Source: Rhizobium oryziradicis (lineage in GTDB: Bacteria > Pseudomonadota > Alphaproteobacteria > Rhizobiales > Rhizobiaceae). Taken from it: a DNA stretch of 64,000 nt. Shown here piece after piece: positions 18,660 to 25,368 of this stretch. The stretch covers positions 124,001 through 188,000 of the forward strand of contig NZ_MKIM01000027.1 of assembly GCF_001939045.1 (NCBI RefSeq). The letters run 5' to 3'. The notes beneath the pieces were generated by a model. That model was given only the letters and a program-made list of their open reading frames with translations. It ran no database searches and was not told the origin of the DNA. Both the position numbers and the translations under genes were made by a program. The stretch's first letter is position 1. Every line of letters begins with the position of its first letter.

Positions 18660-18982
18660 CACACACCTGCCTTTCTGGCCTCGGCACGATCAAATGCCTC
18701 AATGTCAGCGATGATAAGGGCTGCTGCCCGCACCATGTCAGAGCGGTAATTCTTTTGATGAAAGCCGCTCATCGCCCACGGGTAGAGGTACAGCGCATAG
18801 CTGCACACCGTTGTGCTGGACATGGCGACACCTGCTGCCCGGCCCGCGTAAGCCGCCTCAGCCAGAGCCAATTCACCGCGTGGATAATGGTCATCACGCT
18901 CCGGGGTGTGTCCCTTTACATTCACTTGGCGGACGCGCTCATCGAGTACGTCAAGGAAAGCTCTTGATAGATCATCTGCCAT
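18659..18982 (-). CDS. Conserved phage protein of the ERxRQ...GxTPExDD type
   Basis: A 107-residue product with the pattern VLDERVRQVNVKGHTPERDDHYPRGELALAEAAYA, which I know from many proteobacterial phage and prophage early regions, where it is annotated only as hypothetical. The middle (YALYLYPWAMSGFHQKNYRSDMVRAAALIIADIEAFDRA) is also typical. Possibly an all-alpha nucleotide-binding fold; biochemical role unknown. Confidence 0.7.
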   Translation of the reverse strand: MADDLSRAFLDVLDERVRQVNVKGHTPERDDHYPRGELALAEAAYAGRAAGVAMSSTTVCSYALYLYPWAMSGFHQKNYRSDMVRAAALIIADIEAFDRAEARKAGV

Positions 18983-19332
18983 CACGCCGCGCTCCTTATG
19001 CCGGTGTTGTCAAATGTCGCCAAAATTGAAAGGTGCGGCATGGTGATGACTTGGCCCGTGGCTGTGACAATCTTCCGGGTCTGGATGAACGGGAACTGCT
19101 CGGCAAGCGCCGCCTTGGATGTTGGTTCTGGCGCTGGCTGCGCTGGCTCTGTGGTGGGCAGGTTCCACCAGCCTTTTAGGTCGCTTTGGCAGCCTGCCTC
19201 ATTCATCCATTTGCGTACCGTGTGCACGCCCGCGCCACAGCGGGCGGCAATGTCATCAGTTGATAGCTTGGCGGCAGCCATGGTGCGCAGCTCGTCGTCT
19301 TTCGGGCGGGTTATTGTCTTGCGCGGCTTCAT
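18982..19332 (-). CDS. HTH-containing early protein
   Basis: A 116-residue product. Residues 15-50 (LRTMAAAKLSTDDIAARCGAGVHTVRKWMNEAG) form a helix-turn-helix of the resolvase/phage regulator kind, followed by a Pro-rich linker and FIQTRKIVTATGQVITMPHLSILATFDNTGIRS. May regulate the early operon. The start overlaps the stop of the XRE gene. Confidence 0.65.
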   Translation of the reverse strand: MKPRKTITRPKDDELRTMAAAKLSTDDIAARCGAGVHTVRKWMNEAGCQSDLKGWWNLPTTEPAQPAPEPTSKAALAEQFPFIQTRKIVTATGQVITMPHLSILATFDNTGIRSAA

Positions 19333-19724
19333 GCTTCGCCCCTTTCGTCCTTCGCGAGGGTGTCGATGGTGCGCAGCACGGCATTGCGATAGGCGGGTTT
19401 TTTGAGTTGGGTATAGCTGCGGATGAGCTTGATGCCTTCGCGGCTTTGCAAGAATGCCGTTATTTCGTCTGGTGCGCTCTCTGGTGAGGCTGGCACGTCT
19501 TCAAAAAACCACGACACGGGTCGGTTGGGGATGTTGGCAATATCGTTAAGGCGGCTGGCACCAACGCGGTTTGTGCCTTTCTCGTATTTCTGCACCTGCT
19601 GGAATGTGATGCCCAGACCCTCGCCAAGCTTCTCTTGGCTCATGCGAAGCAGGTTACGGCCAAGGCGAATGCGTGCGCCAACCAGCCTATCAGTGGGGTT
19701 TGGGGTTTTGGTTTTATGCAACAT
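19329..19724 (-). CDS. XRE-family transcriptional regulator
   Basis: The start at 19724 (MLHKTKTPNPTDRLV, preceded by AAAGGAC) gives 131 residues. The helix-turn-helix is RIRLGRNLLRMSQEKLGEGLGITFQQVQKYEKGTNRVGASRL (about 18-58). The C-terminal part (ITAFLQSREGIKLIRSYTQLKKPAYRNAVLRTIDTLAK) is the helical tail seen in many rhizobial regulators. It is the first gene of the leftward operon that ends with int. Confidence 0.85.
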   Translation of the reverse strand: MLHKTKTPNPTDRLVGARIRLGRNLLRMSQEKLGEGLGITFQQVQKYEKGTNRVGASRLNDIANIPNRPVSWFFEDVPASPESAPDEITAFLQSREGIKLIRSYTQLKKPAYRNAVLRTIDTLAKDERGEA

Positions 19725-19941
19725 GTTTTGTCCTTTGGTTGGGTGGTTTCGAGCGGACACAGATCGGCAATCGCGGCCCACGGTGTGGGTGCGGTTTGAT
19801 GGGCTGGGGTTCGGGGTATCCGTTCGGGAAACCGCAGCGGGCGGGCTGCGGAAACCGGAAGGGACCGGCACATGCATAGCGATTAGATTATGACGCCTCT
19901 CTCATTTGTTGATCTCGCCATATCTTTTTGAGACTGTGGAT

Positions 19942-19970
19942 GCCCCGTGCTGCTCCAAACGGCACGGGGC
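19942..19970 (+). promoter_or_regulatory. Stem-loop in the leader of the BssS-like gene
   Basis: A perfect 9-bp stem GCCCCGTGC/GCACGGGGC with an 11-base loop, ending 40 bases before the ATG at 20011. No T-run follows, so it could be a leader structure or a weak terminator separating the divergent XRE gene. Confidence 0.5.
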
Positions 19971-20010
19971 AATCATCCTCCAACCAACTTCAACACTGGA
20001 GAACGAAACT

Positions 20011-20268
20011 ATGATTGCTGACTTAGAACTGGATAGCGATGGCAACGTCAAAGTTGCTCCGCTTGTTGGGTATCGGATACAGCCTGTGGCAGATATGTTT
20101 TGCTTTCTAAGGCTGGAATTTGCACCAAGTGATGCTGAATTGAAAACGATGACACTCTCTCACAATCAACTGGCCCTGACGCCGCAACAGTGCCGAGAGC
20201 TTTCTTCAGCTCTTCTACGTGTTGCCGACTTGATTGAGCATCAGAGTGTTCCGGAGCGCTCATCGTAA
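20011..20268 (+). CDS. BssS-like small phage protein
   Basis: An 85-residue product (start MIADLELDSDG with GGAG 9 bases upstream). The pattern APLVGYRIQPVADMFCFLRLEF...LALTPQQCRELSSALLRVADLIE resembles the BssS family, small proteins found in enterobacteria and phages and once linked to biofilm and stress signalling. The match is by eye and moderate. It is encoded on the plus strand inside a region otherwise read leftward, between the XRE gene and the repressor terminator. Confidence 0.5.
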   Translation: MIADLELDSDGNVKVAPLVGYRIQPVADMFCFLRLEFAPSDAELKTMTLSHNQLALTPQQCRELSSALLRVADLIEHQSVPERSS

Positions 20269-20411
20269 GATCAACGGGCTTTATCTGAAATCTCACGGAC
20301 ATGGCTGTTTTCCCTATCGCGTAGTAAACACAACCGGGTTGCCTGTTTGGGGTACGGGGTAGGGCGGCAACCCGGCTGTGGTTTGGTGCGTCCACCAGTG
20401 CGGGGTGGATT

Positions 20412-20467
20412 AGGCAATATTGCCAAATAGGCAAATTTCGTCAAGTTATAATTTGCCTATTTGGCAA
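20412..20467 (-). promoter_or_regulatory. Leftward promoter with a pair of CI-type operators
   Basis: Two copies of the 15-bp palindrome TTGCCTATTTGGCAA (20420-20434 in reverse, 20453-20467 forward) flank a minus-strand promoter: TTGACG at 20444-20439, 17 bases, AATATT at 20421-20416. One operator fills the spacer, the other ends 8 bases upstream of the -35. The layout mirrors the one at 21229-21277. It would drive the leftward early operon or a transcript antisense to the BssS-like gene. Confidence 0.72.
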
Positions 20468-20483
20468 TATTATTTTGAAGCAC

Positions 20484-20508
20484 AAAAAAAGCCCGCGAGC
20501 CGGGCTTA
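20484..20508 (-). terminator. Rho-independent terminator after the CI-like repressor
   Basis: On the minus strand AAGCCCGG-CTCG-CGGGC is followed by seven T. It lies about 25 bases past the repressor stop, separating repressor transcription from the leftward promoter. Confidence 0.85.
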
Positions 20509-20530
20509 GCGTTAAGGTCCAATTGGGATA

Positions 20531-21193
20531 TCAGCGGGCGGTCATCTTCCTCGCAAGCCTGTGTCTTTCTGCTGTGGTGATCTTTTTCCATTGGCCACAT
20601 CTGATGACTGATTGGATTGCTGCAACCCAAACCAGCTCCACACCTCGGATTGGTGGCGCGTTGTGGCTTTCGAGATCATAGGTTCCCGCATCTGCCCCTT
20701 TGCGGATACGCTTAAGGTATCTCCGGCCATCTCCAGTTTTTACTGCAGCTTCCCATCCGACTACGCTATCCGGGATAACGCTTTGCGCCCAACAAATTAC
20801 GATATCGCCATCATCATAGCGAGGCCACATCGAATCACCATTTACCTCGAACGCCAGGGCATCGTCTGGAATGGGGAAAGGGGTCTCGACCTCGTAGAGG
20901 CCTTCTGGCGGTATCTGTTCTTCGTCGGGGACGATCTCTGCGCCCGCGCCAATTCTTCCCATTACCATTACTGAATTCTCTCGCGTTTCTTTCCTTGGGA
21001 GTAGGATTTCCTGTGGGGCAACATCCAAGGCATGCGCGAATAAGTTCATATTTTTGACGGAAAGGTTGCGCTCTCCTTTTTCGAGCCTCGACACATACGA
21101 CGTGGAAAGTCCAGTCGCTTCAGCTAACTGTTCAATTGTCTGTCCGCGCTCTTCACGCAAGGCCTTAAGCCTATTTGGGTGCTGTTTGTCCAT
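20531..21193 (-). CDS. CI-like repressor (XRE HTH plus S24 LexA-type domain)
   Basis: The start at 21193 (MDKQHPNRLKALREERG) gives 220 residues. Residues 8-60 are an HTH (RGQTIEQLAEATGLSTSYVSRLEKGERNLS); residues about 110-200 are a peptidase S24 domain with NGDSMWPRYDDGD (Ser121 nucleophile) and GDGRRYLKRI (Lys161 general base). The only Ala-Gly before it is IGAGAE (83-84), so RecA-stimulated self-cleavage is possible but unproven. The in-frame extension upstream crosses the operators and is rejected. It should hold lysogeny by binding the TTGCCTATTTGGCAA sites on both sides of its gene. No Shine-Dalgarno precedes the start. Confidence 0.9.
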   Translation of the reverse strand: MDKQHPNRLKALREERGQTIEQLAEATGLSTSYVSRLEKGERNLSVKNMNLFAHALDVAPQEILLPRKETRENSVMVMGRIGAGAEIVPDEEQIPPEGLYEVETPFPIPDDALAFEVNGDSMWPRYDDGDIVICWAQSVIPDSVVGWEAAVKTGDGRRYLKRIRKGADAGTYDLESHNAPPIRGVELVWVAAIQSVIRCGQWKKITTAERHRLARKMTAR

Positions 21194-21228
21194 ATGGCAA
21201 ATTTGATCACTTTTAATCGCAAGCACCA

Positions 21229-21277
21229 TAGCCAAATAGGCAAAATTGCCCTTGACTAAAATTTGCCTATTTGGCAA
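21229..21277 (+). promoter_or_regulatory. Rightward promoter with a pair of CI-type operators
   Basis: Operators TAGCCAAATAGGCAA (21229-21243, one mismatch) and TTGCCTATTTGGCAA (21263-21277) surround TTGACT (21252-21257). The downstream operator starts 5 bases after the -35; the upstream one ends 8 bases before it. The -10 would overlap the operator end (around CAAGTT/AAGTTC, 21275-21281), weak by sequence. Transcription would start close to the ATG of the Cro-like gene. Confidence 0.7.
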
Positions 21278-21287
21278 GTTCCCCGTT

Positions 21288-21506
21288 ATGGATGCTTTAT
21301 CGATATATTTGGTTGAGACTGGCGAGAAATTATCGACCTTCGCAGTGCGGATCGGGCGTTCTCCGAGCACGCTTTCCCGCGCTTTGGCGGGGCAGCGAGA
21401 TCCAAGTATTGACTTGGCTAGAGATGTCGAGCGCGGAACTGGCAGGCGAGTTACTGCAATTCAATTCCTCGAAATCTGCATTAGCAGGCAAGAGGCCGCG
21501 CGATGA
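21288..21506 (+). CDS. Cro-like HTH protein
   Basis: Seventy-two residues, divergent from the repressor: MDALSIYLVETGEKLSTFAVRIGRSPSTLSRALAGQRDPSIDLARDVERGTGRRVTA. The HTH spans residues 14-40 and the tail matches the DVERGTGGRVTxxxF pattern of YdaS/Cro-type phage proteins. It is the position of cro. No Shine-Dalgarno is visible and the predicted transcription start is at or beside the ATG, so the message may be leaderless. Confidence 0.78.
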   Translation: MDALSIYLVETGEKLSTFAVRIGRSPSTLSRALAGQRDPSIDLARDVERGTGRRVTAIQFLEICISRQEAAR

Positions 21507-21813
21507 TCGGCCTTCAGTCAATTCTTCCAACCGCGCCAACGCCTCCCAGTTTGCGCGGCACCTGCAACCGGGCTGGCGGATCTTTTGCCCGGTTGCCTTC
21601 TTTTTCCCAGATAGCCCGGACGTGTTTCGTTCCTTTCCCGTCCGGGTTGGCGGCAGGCCGGGTTGGCAGTTCCCGGCCTGCTTTTGCGTCTGGTGTGTTT
21701 CAGCTTGCATGTGGGCCTCCGTAGTTCGTCGCGGCTCATTCCTCACATTTTCAATCAATTCCCACCACGGGAAAAACGCCGGAAAATTCCCGGCGCGGGA
21801 AAGGTTTTGTCTC
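21507..21813 (+). other. Non-coding interval with three perfect stem-loops
   Basis: This 307-base interval holds GCAACCGGGC/GCCCGGTTGC (21564-21596, followed by a T-rich tract), CCCGGACG/CGTCCGGG (21615-21646) and GCAGGCCGGG/CCCGGCCTGC (21653-21681, followed by TTTT). A fourth, shorter stem CGCCGG/CCGGCG lies at 21777-21795. Two of them look like terminators. The group could be an early terminator block, an antitermination (put-like) RNA or an sRNA gene. The long frame that reads through it is GC-rich noise upstream of the ATG at 21814. Confidence 0.7.
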
Positions 21814-22311
21814 ATGCATTCAAGCGCTTGGTTTCATCGCATCAAAGCCGCGCAACGTGATTTGATCCGCCTGGTTGGCGGTATTGAGCGGGCGGCGGAA
21901 ATCTCCTCTGTTTCAGCCAGCCATATTGGTCGCATGAACAATGCGCGTGACACGGACCTGATGCCAATTTCTGTGGTTTACGCGCTGGAGAGTGAATGCG
22001 GTGTCCCCGTTGTGACCTCGGCCATGGCGGAATTGAGCGGGCGTCGTTTGAGTGACCCGGATAACGACAAGGCAATTGGGCAGGGCGTTGTTGTTGCCTT
22101 TTCGGAGGTATCGCGCCGCGCTGGTGACCTGATCTCGGGCGGCGCGGTGGCTATATCTGACATGGTGGTTACGCCCGCAGAGGCCACCAAGATGGACCGC
22201 GATGCAGCGGAACTGCAAGAGGGTCTCGCGGCGTTTCGCAAGGCGCTGGCGATGGTGAAGGCCACCGGCGGTGAAAAGCTTGGCCTGCATGTTGTGGGTG
22301 GGCAGCCATGA
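21814..22311 (+). CDS. Early rightward regulator, HTH-type
   Basis: The start at 21814 (MHSSAWFHRIKAAQRDLIRLVGGIERAAEISSVSASHIGRMNNARDTDLMPI), preceded by GGGAAAGG, gives 165 residues. The N-terminus resembles the HTH of rhizobial phage CII-like or replication-region regulators (GGIERAAEISSVSASHIGRMNN). The C-terminal half is helical (MDRDAAELQEGLAAFRKALAMVKATGG). Exact role not known. It overlaps the next gene by 4 bases. Confidence 0.7.
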   Translation: MHSSAWFHRIKAAQRDLIRLVGGIERAAEISSVSASHIGRMNNARDTDLMPISVVYALESECGVPVVTSAMAELSGRRLSDPDNDKAIGQGVVVAFSEVSRRAGDLISGGAVAISDMVVTPAEATKMDRDAAELQEGLAAFRKALAMVKATGGEKLGLHVVGGQP

Positions 22312-22541
22312 CCGACGCGACCGCAACCGAACTATTTGAACGGCCTTTGAGCGATGCGGCGCGTGGCTTTTTGCGCAAGGTGAAAATGCACGGCGGGCGC
22401 TTGGTTATGACCGACGCGGAACCGCAAGGGCTGGCCACCGAGTGCCGCCGTGCGGGTTATCTGCATATCAGTGACGCCGGAATGATCCATCTGACTGGCT
22501 TGGGACAGGCCTATCTTGATCGTCTGATGAGGGCGAACTGA
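22308..22541 (+). CDS. Small early phage protein, winged-helix-like
   Basis: Seventy-seven residues: SDAARGFLRKVKMHGGRLVMTDAEPQGLATECRRAGYLHISDAGMIHLTGLGQAYLDRL. The spacing of helices and the DAGMIHLTGLGQAYL ending are like a small winged helix, but I recognise no named family. It is coupled to both neighbours (ATGA and TGATG overlaps). Confidence 0.65.
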   Translation: MTDATATELFERPLSDAARGFLRKVKMHGGRLVMTDAEPQGLATECRRAGYLHISDAGMIHLTGLGQAYLDRLMRAN

Positions 22542-24115
22542 TGGCCTATGCACCCGTTCCCTATCCTAAGCCCGGTCATGCCGGGATTGCGCTTATTTTG
22601 ACCGCCGTTCGCGAGGGTGAGGTTTTTGCCCATGATTCCAGTCAACAGATTGCCGCCAACAAGGTTGCGGCGTCTGGTTGGGATTATCTTTCGCGTGATC
22701 CGCAAGATGGCAACAAGTTTTACCCCACACAGCGCGGGCGCGAGATGCTGGCGGCGCACAAGCTGGGGGGCGATATTGTTGTTGCCGCGCCGAAAACCAA
22801 GGTCGCGACTGAGCGGCGGATTGATAGCATTCGCGCCGACAACCGTTTGCGCAATCTGGATGAAAAAACCGTTCTGGCTTTGATGGATAATATCCAGAAA
22901 TACGGGCTGGAAACGCCAATCACGGTTTACGGTGATGTTGGTGCCGCCTCGGTTGATCTGGGTGCGGGTGGCCACCGGCTGGAAGCGTGCAAGCGGCTGG
23001 GGCTGGATGCCATACTTTGCTTTCACAAGCGCGGTGATGAGCTGGACCGCCAGCTTTGCGAGATTGACGAAAACCTGATTCGGGCGGATTTGACGCCAGC
23101 GGATCGGGCTTTGTTTTTGCATCGTCGTAAGGAAATCTATCTGGTCAAATTTCCAGATACCGTTCGCGAGGCCAGCCTGAAACGTGGCAGCAATCCCCCG
23201 TCTCGCCAAATTGGCGAAACGGGAAAGCGCTTCACGGCGGCAACGGCGGAAGCCACCGGGCAAACTGAGCGAACTATTCAGCGTGACGTGGAGCGTGGTG
23301 AGAAGATTTCCCGCACCGCATTGCAGATGTTGCGCGGCACCCGCCACGACAAGGGTGTGACGCTGGATCAACTCAAGCGGCTTGAAACCCATGAGGCGCA
23401 AGAGAAGTTTGCCCATGATCTGATCAAGGCTGACAAGGCGGTCACGGCAGAATCCAAGGCTATTCGCACCATCGGGCAAAAGCACAATCGGGAAATGCGG
23501 CTCAATCTTGTGTGCGCTATTGCCGAACAAGGGCGGCGCAAGAGTGGCGACATGCCGCGTGGCGCTTATGCTGTTGGCTATGCCGATCCGCCTTGGCAGC
23601 AAGAAGCGTGGAATGATGAGACCGGGCAGGATAAGGGTCTGAAATACCCTTCCATGACCGTGGAAGAAATCAAGGCTCTTTGCGCGGGCAATAATAGCCC
23701 GTTTACCATGGATGCGGTGCTGTTTCTTTGGGTGACAGCGAACCGGCTGCCCGATGGCATTGATGTGCTGCGGGCGTGGGGCTTTGAATATGTCAGCTGC
23801 ATGGTGTGGGACAAAGCCCACATCGGCATGGGCCGCTGGGTGCGCGACCGTGCCGAGCTGCTGTTGATTGGCAAGCGCGGCAAGATTTCGCTGGCACCGC
23901 TGCCCGGCACCCAGCCGGAAAGCCTGTATGCCGAGCCGAAAACCGAACATAGCCGCAAGCCCGTGTGGTTTGCCGAGCAGATAGACCGGCTCTGGCCGCA
24001 ATTGCCAAAACTTGAGCTATTCCAGCGGCGCGAAAGCTTGGCCGATAGTGACGTGCGCCTTTCTGGCAAGTGGGACTTTTGGGGCTTTGAAGCCTCGGAA
24101 GAGGGGGACGTGTGA
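22541..24115 (+). CDS. ParB-like domain fused to MT-A70 adenine methyltransferase
   Basis: A 524-residue fusion. Residues 1-90 form a small winged-helix-like domain (NKVAASGWDYLSRDPQDGNKFYPTQRGREML). Residues about 95-260 are ParB/Srx-like with GAGGHRLEACKRLG and an HTH (ATAEATGQTERTIQRDVERGEKIS). Residues about 340-510 are an MT-A70 N6-adenine methyltransferase with the catalytic motif DPPW (349-352) and the AdoMet-side motif near the C-terminus (KTEHSRKPVWFAEQID). The enzyme probably methylates adenine in phage DNA, protecting it from host restriction or marking replication. No restriction endonuclease lies next to it. Confidence 0.85.
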   Translation: MAYAPVPYPKPGHAGIALILTAVREGEVFAHDSSQQIAANKVAASGWDYLSRDPQDGNKFYPTQRGREMLAAHKLGGDIVVAAPKTKVATERRIDSIRADNRLRNLDEKTVLALMDNIQKYGLETPITVYGDVGAASVDLGAGGHRLEACKRLGLDAILCFHKRGDELDRQLCEIDENLIRADLTPADRALFLHRRKEIYLVKFPDTVREASLKRGSNPPSRQIGETGKRFTAATAEATGQTERTIQRDVERGEKISRTALQMLRGTRHDKGVTLDQLKRLETHEAQEKFAHDLIKADKAVTAESKAIRTIGQKHNREMRLNLVCAIAEQGRRKSGDMPRGAYAVGYADPPWQQEAWNDETGQDKGLKYPSMTVEEIKALCAGNNSPFTMDAVLFLWVTANRLPDGIDVLRAWGFEYVSCMVWDKAHIGMGRWVRDRAELLLIGKRGKISLAPLPGTQPESLYAEPKTEHSRKPVWFAEQIDRLWPQLPKLELFQRRESLADSDVRLSGKWDFWGFEASEEGDV

Positions 24116-25368
24116 ATGTGGCTATACATCCCAACCCCCTCAACATTATCAGCCTCTGCACCGGCGGTGGAGGCCTCGATCTCGCCGTCGAGCTGGCAAT
24201 TCCAAGCGCTAGAACAGTGTGCATGGTCGAGAGGGAAGCCTTCGCGGTCGCGCAACTGGTATCGGCAATGCAAGCGGGACATATGGCTCCAGCGCCTATT
24301 TGGAGTGATGCCAGAACCTTCGACGGCAGACCATGGCGCGGCCTGGTGGATGGCCTCATTGGCGGAATCCCGTGTCAGCCCCACAGTCTTGCCGGGAAAC
24401 GCCTCGGGCAGGAAGACGAACGCGACCTCTGGTCCGTCGCACGGCGAATCATCGTCCAGTCAGGTGCCTGGTTTGTCCTTATCGAAAACGTCCGTGGGAT
24501 ATTGTCTTCGGGCGGTGCGGAACGTGTCTGGCGAGACTTTCAGCGATTGGGCTTCTCGGTTGAGGGTGGATTGTTCACGGCGTCAGAGGTTGGTGCGCCT
24601 CACGAACGCGAAAGGCTCTTTGTCCTCGCAGTGGCCGACAATGCGTGTTGGCGCGGGTGCGCTTGCAGCGCTGCCGGCAGCTCCGGAACGTGGGAAATCA
24701 CGGCTGGAGGATGCGGTGGCCATGTGGCCCACAGCAACGGCGAACATGGTCAACGGGCCGGGCGTGGGTGGCAGGGACGGCGGGCCGAACTTGCAGACGG
24801 CTGCCAGTCTTTGGCCAACAGTGTTGGCGAACGAGGCACGGCTGGGGTTTCAGGATCGCAGCAATCCGGCGAAACGGGGATCGCAAGAGAGCCTTTCGAC
24901 GATAGCGGCATTGTGGCCTACACCACAGGCGCGGGACGGCAAGGGCGCGAACCAACTGGATTTGTGCGACAGGGAAGGCAAAACGCCACCGTTAAACGAG
25001 GTGGCGGTGCTCTGGAAGACACCCCGCGCCATCGAGGGCGAAAAGGGGGGGCAGTGGCAGAAATCCGGGGCCTCTCCTCCGGTGGCAACATTGACAGGGC
25101 AGGCCTTTTCCCACCTCGCCCTCACGATCCCGACGGTTGGCGTAGCGCACTCGCGGCCTCGCCGCAGCTTGAACCCGCTTTTTGTCGAGTGGCTGATGGG
25201 CTGGCCACCCGGATGGACATTGCTCGCGTGGACCGCCTTCGGATGCTCGGAAACGGCGTTGTGCCATTGGAAGGCGCGTATGCGCTGCGCACTCTCTGCG
25301 CTCGGCTTGCCGCAAGAGGCTCCACCGGCGCAGCTCGGCTTGTTCGGTTAATGGGGGTGGGGGAATGA
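24112..25368 (+). CDS. DNA cytosine-5 methyltransferase
   Basis: A 418-residue C5-methyltransferase. Motif I is SLCTGGGGLDLAVEL, motif IV GGIPCQPHS (Cys88 nucleophile), motif VI IENVRG, motif VIII near GAPHERERLFVLA and motif X MLGNGVVP near the C-terminus. Between about residues 175 and 370 is a low-complexity Gly/Arg/Ala-rich target-recognition region with spaced VADN/VAHSNGE/LANSVGE/VAYTTG blocks. The start is GTG at 24112, overlapping the previous stop (GTGA). A second frame is open across nearly the whole gene and looks coding too (see the next entry). Confidence 0.88.
   Translation: MNVAIHPNPLNIISLCTGGGGLDLAVELAIPSARTVCMVEREAFAVAQLVSAMQAGHMAPAPIWSDARTFDGRPWRGLVDGLIGGIPCQPHSLAGKRLGQEDERDLWSVARRIIVQSGAWFVLIENVRGILSSGGAERVWRDFQRLGFSVEGGLFTASEVGAPHERERLFVLAVADNACWRGCACSAAGSSGTWEITAGGCGGHVAHSNGEHGQRAGRGWQGRRAELADGCQSLANSVGERGTAGVSGSQQSGETGIAREPFDDSGIVAYTTGAGRQGREPTGFVRQGRQNATVKRGGGALEDTPRHRGRKGGAVAEIRGLSSGGNIDRAGLFPPRPHDPDGWRSALAASPQLEPAFCRVADGLATRMDIARVDRLRMLGNGVVPLEGAYALRTLCARLAARGSTGAARLVRLMGVGE
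24116..25351 (+). CDS. Overlapping second-frame protein (WPTP-repeat type) inside the methyltransferase gene
   Basis: An open frame of 411 codons starts with ATG at 24116, directly after the upstream TGA, and runs nearly the full length of the cytosine methyltransferase gene in another frame. It has repeated WPTM/WPTA/WPTV/WPTP blocks (24632, 24725, 24812, 24914), LWKTPRAIEGEKGG, PVATLTGQAFSHLAL and the ending LNPLFVEWLMGWPPGWT...LGLFG. I know this pattern from phage and rhizobial proteins listed as hypothetical or as methyltransferase tails. The WPT blocks are the same DNA as the VAD/VAH blocks of the other frame. At 25005-25100, third positions are G/C in 24 of 32 codons here against 19 of 30 in the methyltransferase frame. 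Function unknown. Confidence 0.6.
   Translation: MWLYIPTPSTLSASAPAVEASISPSSWQFQALEQCAWSRGKPSRSRNWYRQCKRDIWLQRLFGVMPEPSTADHGAAWWMASLAESRVSPTVLPGNASGRKTNATSGPSHGESSSSQVPGLSLSKTSVGYCLRAVRNVSGETFSDWASRLRVDCSRRQRLVRLTNAKGSLSSQWPTMRVGAGALAALPAAPERGKSRLEDAVAMWPTATANMVNGPGVGGRDGGPNLQTAASLWPTVLANEARLGFQDRSNPAKRGSQESLSTIAALWPTPQARDGKGANQLDLCDREGKTPPLNEVAVLWKTPRAIEGEKGGQWQKSGASPPVATLTGQAFSHLALTIPTVGVAHSRPRRSLNPLFVEWLMGWPPGWTLLAWTAFGCSETALCHWKARMRCALSALGLPQEAPPAQLGLFG

Noticed and set aside
20048..20434. 128-codon minus-strand frame downstream of the leftward promoter
   Set aside because: Antisense to the BssS-like gene, starts inside the operator, lacks a ribosome site.
22511..24001. 496-codon minus-strand frame
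   Set aside because: Antisense to the ParB/MT-A70 gene; no motifs.
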